From Bacteroidales bacterium UBA1064 (lineage in GTDB: Bacteria > Bacteroidota > Bacteroidia > Bacteroidales > Tenuifilaceae), in the NCBI GenBank assembly GCA_002316235.1, contig DCDD01000122.1, positions 1 to 14,456 on the forward strand: a stretch of 14,456 nucleotides of DNA, in the 5' to 3' direction. Within the stretch, counting starts at the first letter, position 1. Each line of letters starts with the position of its first letter. Both the position numbers and the translations under genes were made by a program. The notes under the pieces are model-generated. The model ran no database searches and had not been told where the DNA came from. It was given only the letters and a program-made list of their open reading frames with translations. Shown here piece after piece: positions 1-7,942 of this stretch.

Positions 1-28
1 TAGCCGTACAAACTCACTTTGTCCTTTT

Positions 29-2236
29 TCAAATCCTGGCGGTTCTCAGCCGAAGGCTGTTCGTTACAACCGACACCGAGCTGAGAGCCATGGCCATACC
101 TGCAAACATTGGGTCTAGGGTTATTCCGTAGAATGGGTAAAGAAGTCCCGCTGCAATTGGAATACCAATGATGTTGTATATAAATGCCCAGAAAAGGTTC
201 TGGCGGATTGTCCTGATAGTTTTGCCTGAAATATCGAGCAGCGTTACCAGCATGTTTAAATCGGAGTTAAGGATAGTAACCTGAGCCACGTCAATGGCAA
301 TGTCAGAGCCTTTGCCCATGGCTATTCCTACGTCAGCTACACTAAGCGCCTCGCTATCGTTAACGCCGTCACCCACCATGGCAACCACTTTTCCCTGTTT
401 CTTAAGGGTTTTGATGAAATCAGCCTTATCCGACGGAAGCTGCTGCCCTGCATAGTGGGCAATCTCGAGTTCCCGTGCCATAAATTCCGCATTTACACGG
501 TTGTCGCCTGTGAGCATGGCAACCTCTATGTTTCTGGCCTTTAATCTTTTTATGGCTTCCCTGGAGGAGGGCTTTATCCTGTCCGATACCCGAATCAGGC
601 ACAGAAGAAGGTTATTTTCGGCAAACCCTACAACCGATCCGGCGTTGTTTAAAATCTCCGAAAGGCTGCTTTCAATTGTATCGGTAAACATCACTCCTTC
701 CTGCCTAAGAAAGTCTGGATTGCCAACCAAATACTTTTTTCCCTTTACTGTTGTCTTTACCCCCTTACCGGCAATGGACTCGTAGCTATCGGCCACAAAT
801 CCCGAGGAGTCGTCTGTTTCGAAATGCCGAACAATAGCATCGGCCAGTGGATGACCCGAATTCTGCTCAATAAATTTTAAAATACCCGGATAGGTGGTTT
901 CATGGGTAAACCATTCGATTCTATCCACGCTGGGCACGCCTTCGCTCAGCGTCCCTGTTTTATCGAGAACAATGTAGTTTACCTGGTGGGCTGTTTCGAG
1001 GCTTTCGGCATCCCGAATCAGGATGTTTTTTTCTGCTGCCCGTCCAACTCCAACAATAATGGCTGTTGGCGTTGCCAGACCCAAGGCGCATGGACAAGCT
1101 ATGGCCAACACGGTAACCATGGAGATTAGCCCATGTGAGAAGCCGTTAGCCGGATCTAGCACAAGCCAGGTAATAAGGGTAAGTAGGGCAACCAGCATTA
1201 CCGCTGGAACAAATATTCCTGCCACCTTGTCAACCAGATGCTGCACCGGAGCTTTGCTGTTCTGTGCGCTTTCAACTGTAGCGATGATTCTACCCAGCAC
1301 CGATTCCGACCCAACCTGTTCGGCTATCAACTTAAAGCTGCCCCGTTGGTTCATTGTTCCGGCCCATGCTTTATCACCCACTTTTTTGACAACAGGTATT
1401 GACTCGCCCGAAATGGTGCTCTCATCAACCACGCTTTGGCCATCCACAACTCTTCCATCAACAGGGACTCTACTACCAGGCTTCACCAGCACTACATCGC
1501 CCTTCCTAATACGGGATAGCGGTACCTCGCTCAGGCTCTCTCCCTCAACCAACCAGGCCATATCGGGTTGCAAGCCCATGATTTTTTTTATTGATGAGGT
1601 GGTTTGATTCTTAGCTTTCTCTTCAAGCCACTTTCCTAGCAGTATAAAGGCTACTATTATAGAAGCCGATTCATAGTAGATATGCCCCTGAAGGCCTCGA
1701 CTTGTCCAATACTCCGGGTAAATAGTGTTAAAAAGACTAAAGAGGTAGGCAATTGAGGTGCTTAGCGCAACCAGGGTATCCATGTTTGCCCTGAAATGCC
1801 GGGCCTGCTTCCACCCATTAGTAAAGAATTGCCTGCCAAACCAAAATACCACCGGAGCAGCCATAATGGCCGACAGCCACGGGGTTAGCTTCCAATCCAT
1901 AAAGAACATTCCCAACACGAGAAGAGGCACTGAGAATGCTGCTGACATCCAGAAGCGCAGTTTTAGCTCATCGGCGTATTTCTGCTTGGCTTCCTCGCCA
2001 ACTTTTACCACGTCAACGGCATCAACTATGAGATCGTAGCCAGCCGAACGAACAGAATCCCTTAAATCTTCAGGTTTAACAGCCTTAGGATCAAAAGTAA
2101 CCCAAACCGTGCTGTTGGCAAAGTTAACGCCCGCATCCTCCACCCCCGGTTGGTTCTTTATGGTTTTTTCCACGGTCATGGCGCAGCTGGCGCACGACAT
2201 TCCTTCTACCGGGTATATTTTTCTTTCCACAGCCAT
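29..2236 (-). CDS. copA: Cu+-exporting P1B-type ATPase CopA
   Basis: Inner-membrane ATPase that pumps Cu+ (possibly Ag+) out of the cytoplasm. The 735-residue protein has the full family order. One N-terminal HMA domain has a metal-binding CxxC (C15, C18). The actuator domain carries TISGES near residue 274. CPC (381-383) lies in the sixth membrane helix, DKTGT has the phosphorylated Asp at 425, and HP (462-463), TGD (576-578) and GDGVND (622-627) follow. Y687-N688 and the M716/S719/S720 cluster match the Cu+-site residues of the last two helices in characterised CopA proteins, and E189 matches a conserved entry/exit acidic residue. This favours Cu+ over Zn or Cd. The ATG start lies just before the HMA domain. 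No copper chaperone or copper-responsive regulator gene is visible next to it, and no clear promoter motif precedes it. The stop is 28 bases from the window edge, so a downstream partner could lie outside. Confidence 0.96.
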   Translation of the reverse strand: MAVERKIYPVEGMSCASCAMTVEKTIKNQPGVEDAGVNFANSTVWVTFDPKAVKPEDLRDSVRSAGYDLIVDAVDVVKVGEEAKQKYADELKLRFWMSAAFSVPLLVLGMFFMDWKLTPWLSAIMAAPVVFWFGRQFFTNGWKQARHFRANMDTLVALSTSIAYLFSLFNTIYPEYWTSRGLQGHIYYESASIIVAFILLGKWLEEKAKNQTTSSIKKIMGLQPDMAWLVEGESLSEVPLSRIRKGDVVLVKPGSRVPVDGRVVDGQSVVDESTISGESIPVVKKVGDKAWAGTMNQRGSFKLIAEQVGSESVLGRIIATVESAQNSKAPVQHLVDKVAGIFVPAVMLVALLTLITWLVLDPANGFSHGLISMVTVLAIACPCALGLATPTAIIVGVGRAAEKNILIRDAESLETAHQVNYIVLDKTGTLSEGVPSVDRIEWFTHETTYPGILKFIEQNSGHPLADAIVRHFETDDSSGFVADSYESIAGKGVKTTVKGKKYLVGNPDFLRQEGVMFTDTIESSLSEILNNAGSVVGFAENNLLLCLIRVSDRIKPSSREAIKRLKARNIEVAMLTGDNRVNAEFMARELEIAHYAGQQLPSDKADFIKTLKKQGKVVAMVGDGVNDSEALSVADVGIAMGKGSDIAIDVAQVTILNSDLNMLVTLLDISGKTIRTIRQNLFWAFIYNIIGIPIAAGLLYPFYGITLDPMFAGMAMALSSVSVVTNSLRLRTARI

Positions 2237-2661
2237 TTTTTGCTTACTAAACAGGTCAAATCCATTTGTGTTTAACGTTTTGCATGATATAAAAACTTAT
2301 TCTTAAACCGTGTATTTTCTTTCCATCAAACCAGCTAATGGCTTACCAGATGCATACTACTTGTGGGAAGCAATTCGCATAACACTCTGGGGCATAGGAA
2401 TCAGCAGAGCAAACTTGATACGTAAAGGGGGATTCAGCCTCTAGCCTAATGGCAGTTGGCGCAATTTTTGCTGTTGCAAATTTACTTAAGTTGAAATAAT
2501 TTTTCTAGGCAAAAGTAGCTATCGGCGATAACATGGTAGGGATGGCTTAAACCCTATAACCGTCATAATATCGAAATTGAACAATACGTCAATTGCTGAG
2601 TTTAATTATAGGTGTATGCCGAAAAACCTAAGAGTAGGCCTAACATTAAATATGAATCGTA
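2237..2661. other. 425-base intergenic region without a convincing gene
   Basis: This region separates the divergent copA and beta-barrel genes. I see no tRNA, no strong terminator and no exact TAnnTTTG element facing either gene. The nearest match for copA is TGGATTTG at 2257-2264 on the minus strand, one base off. The only coding-like signal is a minus-strand open frame of 53 codons (2343-2504) with no ATG, described in the findings. A TATCG-G-CGATA mini-palindrome lies near 2520. The promoters of both flanking genes should be here, but I cannot place them. Confidence 0.6.
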
Positions 2662-3282
2662 ATGAAAATCATCAGGAGTTTTTTTGTATTAATTGCATTA
2701 ACCACGATCGCAGGCGTAGTAAATGCGCAAATGTTTGTTAGCGGTAGCATCAACCTTTCAACCTCAATGCCAAAAACTACAACCGGGTCGGTTACAACCG
2801 AGGGAGCACGATACACCTATTTTCGTGTTGCCCCTGCAGTCGGGTATTTTTTAAACGACAAGTTGGCAGTAGGTGCAGGTGTTAGCTATAGCCTTCAAAA
2901 GCAAAAGCAAAACGATGTGGCCAATCTTACCAGCATGTTTGGAATTACTCCGTTTGTCAGGTACTACGCTGTAAGTCTGGGTGATGTGAATATTTTTGCA
3001 CAAGGTAATGTCGGAATAGAGTTTGGCGCCAACAAAACGAAGAATGATGGGAATACTACTGATGGGCCTAAATACCTAAATTTTGGTATTAGCGTTATGC
3101 CTGCCATCTCCTACAGCTTGGGCGAAAAGCTGGCTATTGAAGCCTTCCTGGGTAGTGTGTACTATTCTTTTAACAGGGAAAAGGATGAGATTGCCGGAGA
3201 AACTCACACTTTAAAAACTAACGGTTTTGGCTTGAATTTCGACATGTCTAGCATATCGCTAGGCGTTATTTACAAGTTTTAA
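2662..3282 (+). CDS. Small exported outer-membrane beta-barrel protein
   Basis: Predicted outer-membrane protein of 206 residues with no assignable substrate. Residues 1-22 form a signal peptide: basic MKIIR start, hydrophobic core, then VNA before a Gln, typical of signal peptidase I cleavage in this phylum. The rest is a run of alternating polar/hydrophobic strands rich in Gly, Tyr and Phe (for example the stretches around VAPAVGYFLNDKLAVGAGVSY and ISVMPAISYSLGEKLAIEAFLG). It ends in a strand with terminal Phe (YKF), the usual barrel-assembly C-terminus. This is the pattern of OmpA/OmpW-like eight-stranded barrels (outer membrane protein beta-barrel family). An ATG ten bases upstream is in another frame, so 2662 is the natural start. 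The gene stands alone and is followed by a strong terminator. Barrel assignment is fairly sure; function is unknown. Confidence 0.85.
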   Translation: MKIIRSFFVLIALTTIAGVVNAQMFVSGSINLSTSMPKTTTGSVTTEGARYTYFRVAPAVGYFLNDKLAVGAGVSYSLQKQKQNDVANLTSMFGITPFVRYYAVSLGDVNIFAQGNVGIEFGANKTKNDGNTTDGPKYLNFGISVMPAISYSLGEKLAIEAFLGSVYYSFNREKDEIAGETHTLKTNGFGLNFDMSSISLGVIYKF

Positions 3283-3341
3283 TAAGCATTAAGGGGATTT
3301 CCACCTTTAGGAGTTAATCCCACTGGAGGTTTTATTCATCT

Positions 3342-3391
3342 GGCGGCAACCCCAAACGATTTAAAGTTGGGGGTTGCCGCCGATAATTTTT
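3342..3391 (+). terminator. Intrinsic terminator after the beta-barrel gene
   Basis: A perfect 12-bp stem (GGCGGCAACCCC at 3342-3353 with its complement at 3370-3381) encloses a 16-base loop. It is followed within a few bases by a T-rich tract ending at 3391. It lies about 60 bases after the stop of the barrel gene and upstream of the radical SAM gene, so it should insulate the two. Confidence 0.85.
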
Positions 3392-3549
3392 ATAGATTGT
3401 TATGCAGAAGTTGATGAATCAGCTGGTTCGTGCTTTAGTATCGTGTATGCAGCATACCCAACACATTAGTATTTAATAGAATGTCAAGCTTTGAATTGTT
3501 CATAATTTCCAAAAGTTGAACACGGGCACACCATCTTGCTCCAAAAGGG

Positions 3550-3557
3550 TATCTTTG
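3550..3557 (+). promoter_or_regulatory. Bacteroidota -7 element for the radical SAM operon
   Basis: TATCTTTG matches TAnnTTTG exactly and lies 16 bases before the ATG at 3574, which would give a very short leader. No well-spaced TTTG -33 element is visible: TTG at 3535-3537 is too close and TTG at 3516-3518 too far. Confidence 0.55.
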
Positions 3558-3573
3558 CGAAAAATCAGCAGCT

Positions 3574-4347
3574 ATGTCAACCTTTCTGTTCGATAGCATT
3601 GTGTTTGGCCCGGTGCGTAGCCGGAGGCTTGGTGCCTCGCTGGGAATGAACCTGCTTCCGCCCGACCGAAAAGTTTGCTCGTTCAACTGCGTGTACTGCG
3701 AGTGTGGCTGGACCGACTCCATTGATTCGGATAAGCTCCCTTCACGGGGGCAGGTTCAGGCAGCCCTTGAGTATAAGCTAAAGAAAATGATTAGCGGGGG
3801 TGAAGGCCTTGATGTAATTACCTTTGCTGGCAATGGTGAGCCTACACTTCATCCTGATTTTTCCGGAATTATAGACGATACTATTGAGTTGAGGAATACA
3901 TACTTCCCTAATGCCGACATTGCTGTACTCTCTAATGCCACCATGCTGCATCGTCCCGATGTGGTTGCAGCCCTTAAAAGAGTGGATAAGAACATTTTAA
4001 AACTCGATTCTGCCTTCGAGGCAACCATCAACGCTCTCAACCAACCCCTCATCCGTTTTGATTTAAAAAATCTTGTTGACCGCTTGATGGCTTTTGAAGG
4101 GAAATTGATAATCCAGTCGTTATTCGTAAGGGGCAGCATCAACGGAATACCGGTTGACAACACCACACCTGCCGAAATCTCGGCATGGCTCAAGCTGGTT
4201 GATCAGATTCGACCTAGCGAGGTGATGATTTACACCATTGCCCGCGATACCCCAGCCAATGACCTCAAAAAGCTATCTGAGGAGGAGCTCAACGGCATTG
4301 CCCAAAAGGTGGAGATGTTGGGTATTGCAACGCAGGTTTCAGCCTAA
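3574..4347 (+). CDS. Radical SAM protein, COG0731-type Fe-S oxidoreductase
   Basis: Cytoplasmic radical S-adenosylmethionine enzyme of 257 residues; the reaction is not known. The CxxxCxxC cluster motif (C35, C39, C42) should bind the [4Fe-4S] that cleaves SAM, and an extra Cys at 44 follows directly (CVYCECG). The N-terminal FGPVRSRRLGASLGMNL segment and the GNGEPTLHPDF motif (86-96, the SAM-binding GGEP equivalent) place it in the COG0731-like group. That group also includes the wyosine-forming TYW1 enzymes, but TYW1 function itself is unlikely in a bacterium. There is no SPASM or B12 domain. The start is fixed by the conserved N-terminus and by the -7 element 16 bases upstream. The next gene begins 3 bases after the stop, so they are almost surely co-transcribed. 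Confidence 0.9.
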   Translation: MSTFLFDSIVFGPVRSRRLGASLGMNLLPPDRKVCSFNCVYCECGWTDSIDSDKLPSRGQVQAALEYKLKKMISGGEGLDVITFAGNGEPTLHPDFSGIIDDTIELRNTYFPNADIAVLSNATMLHRPDVVAALKRVDKNILKLDSAFEATINALNQPLIRFDLKNLVDRLMAFEGKLIIQSLFVRGSINGIPVDNTTPAEISAWLKLVDQIRPSEVMIYTIARDTPANDLKKLSEEELNGIAQKVEMLGIATQVSA

Positions 4348-4350
4348 ATA

Positions 4351-5442
4351 ATGAGCACCCCTCGGCAGCTGAACATTTTAGTATGCCCTCTTGGATGGGG
4401 GCTCGGCCATGCAAGCAGGGTTGTCCCTATTGTTCGCTTACTGCTGGAAAGCGGACATCGGGTGGTGGTTGCAGCCGATGCGAATTCGCTGGCTCTGGTA
4501 AAAAGCTCATGCCCTTACTTAGAAACCAAATTTTTTCCGTCGTACAAGGTACAATTTAAGCGGGGCTCCAGCCAGCTTCTGCCTATGCTTTGGGTTGCCA
4601 TCAGGCTTCCCTTCATCAACCTAAGGGAACATAGAAAGCTGAAAAAGCTGGTTTTGGAAAACCACATTGACCTGGTGATATCCGACAACCGCTACGGGTT
4701 GTGGCTGCGTGGAATTATGTCGGTGATGGTAACCCACCAGCTTAGGGTAATTCCGCCCAGACCTTTCAAATTCCTTACTAAAGCGTCGGAAATACTAATA
4801 AGACATTGGTTGAAACGCTTCAACCATGTTTGGATTCCCGATAATGAGGGTGCTGGCAGTATTGCCGGAGTGCTGTCCAGCCCTAACGGATTGACCAACA
4901 TTCAATACATCGGAATACTATCACGTTTTTCAGGGATAGCGCCAGCATCCAATTTTAAAACCTGGGAAATGGTAGTTATGGTTTCGGGTCCCGAGCCCCA
5001 GCGTGCCCTTCTGGTTGAGCTGGCAGCAAACCTGGCCCACCGTTACTCCATTGGTTGCCTGGTGGTGGAGGGGAAACCTCAAAATGGTAGTGAACTTAGA
5101 GTGGTTGACGGAATATGGTATGCCGGCCATTTACCCGACGAGCAGCTGGCATTCGTGTTACGTAGCTGTAGGTACCTGCTGGTCAGGGGCGGTTATAGCA
5201 CCATAATGGATCTTGTTACCCTAGGCATTTCAGGATTGCTTATTCCCACTCCCGGCCAAACCGAGCAGGAATACCTGGCGCACTACCTGTCGGTAAAGGG
5301 TCTATTCCGGTCGGTTCCGCAGCAATGCCTGCCTCAACTCGACTTGAAAGAAGCAGAACGACGGAGCATACCCCTGCATTCAGAATACTCTGGTAGCCAA
5401 AGGTTAAAGAGCTGCGTTGATGGGGTTGTTTTCAGACTCTAG
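4351..5442 (+). CDS. MurG/GT28-like glycosyltransferase, GT-B fold
   Basis: Predicted cytoplasmic or membrane-associated glycosyltransferase of 363 residues; donor and acceptor cannot be read from sequence. The N-terminal half opens with a beta strand followed by GWGLGHASR (15-23), the glycine-rich loop typical of GT-B enzymes of the GT28/GT1 type. The C-terminal half carries VRGGYSTIMDL (278-288) and PTPGQTEQEYLA (299-310). These are the donor-nucleotide-binding elements, resembling the GG.ST..E and P.....Q..NA signatures of MurG and related enzymes. No transmembrane segment is obvious, although 75-95 is hydrophobic. The gene follows the radical SAM gene after only 3 bases. The pair could modify a shared lipid or small molecule, but that is inference. 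Family assignment is good; pathway is unknown. Confidence 0.82.
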   Translation: MSTPRQLNILVCPLGWGLGHASRVVPIVRLLLESGHRVVVAADANSLALVKSSCPYLETKFFPSYKVQFKRGSSQLLPMLWVAIRLPFINLREHRKLKKLVLENHIDLVISDNRYGLWLRGIMSVMVTHQLRVIPPRPFKFLTKASEILIRHWLKRFNHVWIPDNEGAGSIAGVLSSPNGLTNIQYIGILSRFSGIAPASNFKTWEMVVMVSGPEPQRALLVELAANLAHRYSIGCLVVEGKPQNGSELRVVDGIWYAGHLPDEQLAFVLRSCRYLLVRGGYSTIMDLVTLGISGLLIPTPGQTEQEYLAHYLSVKGLFRSVPQQCLPQLDLKEAERRSIPLHSEYSGSQRLKSCVDGVVFRL

Positions 5443-5454
5443 AATCACTTTTGC

Positions 5455-5467
5455 AAAAAAAAAAAAA
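5455..5467 (+). repeat. Homopolymer of 13 A
   Basis: Thirteen consecutive A residues lie between two convergent genes, just after the glycosyltransferase stop. Read on the minus strand this is a T13 tract downstream of the exonuclease/phosphatase gene and may help terminate it, but no strong stem precedes it. The length may be a sequencing or slippage variable. Confidence 0.8.
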
Positions 5468-5544
5468 CTAACAGGCCGAAACAATGCCATGATTTAGGCT
5501 AAGACAACTCTAGTAAATTCAATAAAATCTTAAATTGAAGGTAT

Positions 5545-6405
5545 TCATATTTCCACCTCAGCAAGAACAGGAAGATGGTCGGAGATTAAAAGACCATTTT
5601 CCCTTCGGTCGGTAAGATGGCTGTAGGTGAGCACTCGCACTTTCAGAACAAATATATAGTCAATCCTTTCATCAGGTAGGTATTCAGGGTTAAACCCATT
5701 AAAGGTACCAACCGGTCCATTCAACGGCTTTTGAGAGCAAGTTAACCCATCGGCAAGCGTTGAGGCTAATATCTTCACCGGTTCGTCAGCCGGATTGCTG
5801 TTGAAGTCACCCATTGCTATTACCGGCAAATTATCGCCATTCAGCTCATTTATCCTGTTGACTATCAACTCTGCGGAATTTTTACGGGCAACCTTACCCA
5901 CATGGTCGAAGTGGGTGTTGAAAACCCAAAATTTTTTATGGGAAAGCATGTCCTCAAAAAGCCCGTATGTGCAAACTCTTCTGCAGGCTGCGTCCCAGCC
6001 TAATGAAACGCTATCGGGGTGCTCCGATAGCCAGAAGGTGGAGTGGGCAATCACCCTAAGCCTGGTGCTGTCGAAGAAAATAGCGCTGAATTCGCCGGCC
6101 TTCTTCCCATCGTCTCTGCCAACGCCAATGTAGGTGTATTTTTTTAAGGCACTATCGAGGTAGCAGACCTGATGGTACAGCGCTTCCTGAACTCCAAATA
6201 TGGCGGGGCTGTAACGGTTGACTAGCTCGACCATTGATTCTTTCCTATTATCCCATCGATTTACCCCATCCTGCTCGGTATCGAGGCGAATGTTGTAGGT
6301 TAGCACGCCGAATGGTTGACCAAAGCTTAGCGTGGCGCTCATTGCAAGTACTGCCAGCATTAAAGGTTTTCGAAAAGGTTGTGCGGTTCTTTTTTTGATT
6401 TGCAT
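5545..6405 (-). CDS. Exported endonuclease/exonuclease/phosphatase family protein
   Basis: Metal-dependent phosphodiesterase or phosphatase fold (DNase I/EEP superfamily), 286 residues. The N-terminus is basic, then hydrophobic (about 14-28), and ends SFG before a Gln, so export to the periplasm or surface is predicted. The catalytic motifs occur in order: TYNIR (N38), QEA (metal-binding E74), NTHFDH (163-168), GDFN (D200, N202), RIDYIF (D249) and SDHLPV (D276, H277). The length matches a single EEP domain. Exported members in this phylum are annotated variously as nucleases, sphingomyelinase-like or sugar-phosphate-related enzymes, so the substrate is unknown. The basic start suggests a standard signal peptide rather than a lipoprotein, because no lipobox Cys is present. 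It appears to be transcribed alone; the ferredoxin terminator lies just upstream of it. Confidence 0.9.
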   Translation of the reverse strand: MQIKKRTAQPFRKPLMLAVLAMSATLSFGQPFGVLTYNIRLDTEQDGVNRWDNRKESMVELVNRYSPAIFGVQEALYHQVCYLDSALKKYTYIGVGRDDGKKAGEFSAIFFDSTRLRVIAHSTFWLSEHPDSVSLGWDAACRRVCTYGLFEDMLSHKKFWVFNTHFDHVGKVARKNSAELIVNRINELNGDNLPVIAMGDFNSNPADEPVKILASTLADGLTCSQKPLNGPVGTFNGFNPEYLPDERIDYIFVLKVRVLTYSHLTDRRENGLLISDHLPVLAEVEI

Positions 6406-6480
6406 TGTTGAAGCGGTTTTAGCTCAAAGGAGCATGGTTTGTTCAGTTCGTCATGCTACCAATCAGGGGGTATTCATATA

Positions 6481-6512
6481 TAAAACAAAATCCGCATGAT
6501 TTGCGGATTTTG
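6481..6512 (-). terminator. Intrinsic terminator after the ferredoxin gene
   Basis: A perfect 11-bp inverted repeat (6486-6496 with 6502-6512) has a 5-base loop. On the minus strand the stem is followed by TTTTA and further T/A-rich sequence. It lies 18 bases beyond the ferredoxin stop codon, separating that gene from the exonuclease/phosphatase gene. The T-rich end of the stem strengthens the U-tract. Confidence 0.85.
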
Positions 6513-6530
6513 ATAAAATTACTGCTGTAA

Positions 6531-6698
6531 TTACTCGGGATGAATGGCCTCTACCGGGCAAACATCGGCACATGAACCACAGTCGGTGCAAATATCGGGG
6601 TTAATCTTATAGATATCGCCCTCGGATATTGCCTCAACAGGACATTCATCAATGCAAGTACCACAAGCGGTGCAATCGTCGGAAATTTTGTATGCCAT
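6531..6698 (-). CDS. Small 2[4Fe-4S] ferredoxin
   Basis: Low-potential electron carrier of 55 residues in the cytoplasm, of the clostridial-type bacterial ferredoxin family. I translated the gene by hand because it is short. It has two complete cluster motifs of the CxxCxxCxxxCP type: C9, C12, C15, C19-P20 and C37, C40, C43, C47-P48. The two halves are clearly internally duplicated, each ending in PVEAI. It starts MAYKISDDCTACG, a common beginning for anaerobe ferredoxins, and ends in HPE. A -33/-7 promoter pair precedes it and a strong hairpin follows it, so it is probably a single-gene transcript. It suggests an anaerobic or fermentative host and could serve radical SAM, hydrogenase or 2-oxoacid oxidoreductase enzymes; the actual partner is unknown. 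Confidence 0.95.
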   Translation of the reverse strand: MAYKISDDCTACGTCIDECPVEAISEGDIYKINPDICTDCGSCADVCPVEAIHPE

Positions 6699-6730
6699 TT
6701 CTGCAAGTTTTAGTTAAACTGAATTCATCA

Positions 6731-6759
6731 CAAAAATAGCTTTTTAATGTATTACCAAA
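6731..6759 (-). promoter_or_regulatory. Promoter of the ferredoxin gene
   Basis: On the minus strand, TTTG (6756-6759) is followed after 17 bases by TATTTTTG (6731-6738), an exact TAnnTTTG. Transcription would start roughly 25 bases before the ATG at 6698. Confidence 0.6.
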
Positions 6760-6824
6760 AAATATGATGTGAAATTTTAATTAATTCTTGTAGGAGAGAT
6801 TTCGAGATTCACAGTCGAGTATCA

Positions 6825-7619
6825 CTAAACGGCGATATTCCCCTTGATATGGGGATGCGGGTTGTAGTTCTCCAGGCTAAAGTCATCATAGCTGAAATCG
6901 AAAATAGATTTCACCTGCGGGTTAATGTGCATGGTGGGTAACGGGCGCGGGTCGCGCGTCAGCTGCAGCTTAACCTGTTCAACATGATTGAGGTAGATGT
7001 GGGCATCACCCAGCGTATGGATAAATTCACCGGGTTCTAATCCGGTAACACGGGCTACCATAGTGGTTAGGAGAGCATACGAAGCAATGTTGAAGGGAAC
7101 TCCAAGAAAAACATCGGCGCTGCGCTGGTAAAGCTGGCAGGAGAGCTTACCGCCAGCAACGTAGAATTGGAATAGCACATGGCAAGGAGGAAGCGCCATT
7201 TTACCTATATCGCCTACATTCCACGAGCAAACCAAATGCCTGCGCGAATCGGGATTTTGGGTTATTGAGCCGACAACTTGTGCTATCTGGTCAATATGCC
7301 GGCCATCTGAAGCTGGCCACGAGCGCCACTGGTAGCCGTATATTGGCCCCAACTCCCCTTCGCGGTTGGCCCACTCGTCCCAAATGGTTACGCCGTTTTG
7401 GTTTAGATACTTAATATTGGTATCTCCTCTTAAAAACCACAGCAGCTCGTAAATGATCGACTTCAGGTGTAGTTTTTTTGTGGTGAGCAGAGGAAACCCT
7501 CTGCTAAGATCAAAGCGCATCTGGTACCCAAAAACACTGATTGTTCCTGTGCCCGTCCTGTCGGTCTTCTGCACTCCGTTCTTCAATATATGTTCTAGTA
7601 GTTCAAGATATTGGGTCAT
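6825..7619 (-). CDS. thyA: Thymidylate synthase
   Basis: Converts dUMP and 5,10-methylene-tetrahydrofolate to dTMP and dihydrofolate in the cytoplasm. The open frame extends to a TTG at 7652, but I place the start at the ATG at 7619. This gives MTQYLELL, the conserved ThyA beginning, and a protein of 264 residues, the same length as the E. coli enzyme. With this start the catalytic cysteine falls at 146 (LPPCH), the phosphate-binding Arg pair at 126-127 (DSRRH) and the dUMP-contacting Asn at 177 (PFNIASY), the same numbers as in E. coli. DRTGTG (20-25), the tryptophan-rich YGYQWRSW segment (94-101) and the C-terminal KGNIAV are intact. No dihydrofolate reductase gene sits beside it, although folA often does. 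It is divergent from gyrB. Confidence 0.98.
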   Translation of the reverse strand: MTQYLELLEHILKNGVQKTDRTGTGTISVFGYQMRFDLSRGFPLLTTKKLHLKSIIYELLWFLRGDTNIKYLNQNGVTIWDEWANREGELGPIYGYQWRSWPASDGRHIDQIAQVVGSITQNPDSRRHLVCSWNVGDIGKMALPPCHVLFQFYVAGGKLSCQLYQRSADVFLGVPFNIASYALLTTMVARVTGLEPGEFIHTLGDAHIYLNHVEQVKLQLTRDPRPLPTMHINPQVKSIFDFSYDDFSLENYNPHPHIKGNIAV

Positions 7620-7942
7620 GGTGTAAGTTCTATTTGAGGTAATAAAATTCAACTATGCCAAATGGGCTACCTCAGGTTTTGCTGCGAAGTTAGCTTTTTC
7701 TCTCAAGCTTTTCTTCTTTTAAAAACAGAACAACAAACAGCTGCTGTAACCCGGGCATACTTTTTGAAATATTTTATCAACAAATACGTATGTGTCTGTA
7801 TAATAGCACTATATGATTATTGGAAAGTAATTTTTGAAGTGCTGTTTAACCAAAATTTTTACTACTTTTGATGGCTTTTAAAAATTAGCTTATTAATTAC
7901 AATACTAAAGTGTGCAACTGATTCCAAATATTTATAAGTAGT
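7620..7942. other. Divergent thyA-gyrB intergenic region
   Basis: This 323-base AT-rich spacer should hold both promoters. A plus-strand open frame at 7662-7871 has no credible protein features. In the thyA leader, TGAGGTA (7635-7641) and TACCTCA (7668-7674) form a 7-bp inverted repeat with 26 bases between the arms; it could be a weak operator or hairpin. No exact -7 element is visible for thyA (TAACTTCG on the minus strand at 7685-7692 is one base off). Confidence 0.5.
7863..7870 (+). promoter_or_regulatory. Candidate -7 element for gyrB
   Basis: TACTTTTG is an exact TAnnTTTG and would give a leader of about 65 bases to the ATG at 7943. The -33 position holds only TTTA (7844-7847), so the call is moderate. 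Confidence 0.45.

Noticed and set aside
1023..1607. Plus-strand open frame of 194 codons
   Set aside because: It lies wholly antisense to copA, whose motifs are intact. Its translation is Ser/Thr/Pro rich with no domain.
3294..3321. Second small hairpin (GGGATT with AATCCC) just after the beta-barrel gene
   Set aside because: It has only six base pairs with a 16-base loop and no T tract. The strong terminator at 3342 explains the region better.
3435..3722. Minus-strand open frame of 95 codons over the start of the radical SAM gene
   Set aside because: It is antisense to a gene with clear motifs and a promoter; the translation has no recognisable feature.
7620..7652. Upstream TTG start for thyA, adding 11 residues
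   Set aside because: The ATG at 7619 gives the conserved ThyA N-terminus, a length of 264 and exact E. coli numbering of the active site.
7662..7871. 69-codon plus-strand open frame between thyA and gyrB
   Set aside because: It is AT-driven composition with no motif, and its end overlaps the candidate gyrB -7 element.
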